This document shows positions 63,691 through 64,000 of a DNA stretch of 64,000 nucleotides, in pieces. Under the pieces are notes generated by a model. That model was not told where the DNA came from and did not search any database. It saw nothing but the letters and a program-made list of their open reading frames with translations. Where the stretch lies: assembly GCA_905221605.1 (NCBI GenBank), contig CAJNDS010002629.1, positions 186,001-250,000 of the forward strand. Direction: 5' to 3'. The DNA comes from Symbiodinium natans (lineage: Eukaryota > Sar > Dinophyceae > Suessiales > Symbiodiniaceae). The translations under genes and the position numbers were made by a program. The stretch's first letter is position 1. Each line of letters opens with the position of its first letter.

Positions 63691-64000
63691 AAATGTGAAT
63701 GTGTGTGTGTGTCAGGTTGATCACGTCCGAGCCCAGATGCTGCTAATTATAAACTCATAGTATTTGTCACATTTCAGAAGGCGGGTGAAAGAGATGCATG
63801 TTGGACTGGCGCCAGCGAAGACGCCTATCCGTGAAACAAGTTGGGACAAGTGACAAGTTGGCTGCAAGAGTTTGTGACACAATTGTACTGCAAGCTGCGC
63901 ATGGTTCCATTCTATCACGCAGTCGCTGCGCACAAGCCCGAAGCATCTTGAATAATCAAGGAGATCTTCTCGCAGAAACACGACTCTTAAGAAATAGCAA

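Overview
This window looks like nuclear DNA of a dinoflagellate. Three things point there: tandem copies of the 15-base 3' part of the dinoflagellate spliced leader (CCATTTTGGCTCAAG) at 11198-11227 and again at 20090-20104; large GC-rich retroelement ORFs among long stretches with no recognisable gene; and many microsatellites. Nothing looks prokaryotic: there are no operons and no ribosome binding site pattern.

Layout. 1-11090 is mostly gene-poor, with a hypothetical ORF (1513-1992) and a possible exon-like remnant of an MmgE/PrpD-type gene (4453-4774). 11090-23452 is a head-to-tail cluster of LINE-type retroposons. LINE-1 (about 11195-20085) has ORF1, an endonuclease-reverse transcriptase ORF2 and a very long third ORF. 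LINE-2 (about 20090-23185) is a shorter relative that lost the reverse transcriptase. A short truncated tail copy follows. Each unit follows a GA microsatellite, and the units share a 3'-tail motif. 26780-28356 is a frame-broken gene remnant with a signal peptide.

34371-49246 is the centrepiece: a complete 14,866-bp LTR retrotransposon of Ty1/copia order (GAG-PR-INT-RT-RNaseH). It has identical 108-bp LTRs and a perfect 5-bp target duplication (AGTTC). Its coding region is one 250-codon ORF followed by an uninterrupted 4,472-codon ORF. The first ORF ends in GCG-TGA, the type of site used for +1 frameshifting in antizyme genes, so one read-through protein of about 4,741 residues is possible. 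Besides the standard retrotransposon domains, the polyprotein carries what I read as two CCCH zinc fingers in Gag, a 2-oxoglutarate/Fe(II) oxygenase-like domain between protease and integrase, and, after RNase H, a C5-methyltransferase-like domain, an SGNH-hydrolase-like domain, a Tpt1/KptA (RNA 2'-phosphotransferase)-like domain, a small zinc ribbon and an unassigned C-terminus. Identical LTRs and the unbroken ORF suggest a recent, possibly still active insertion.

49247-64000 is again gene-poor and microsatellite-rich, including a long TAG array at 57253-57483, with one small candidate first exon at 54574-54774. All domain calls come from motifs read by eye, not from a search.
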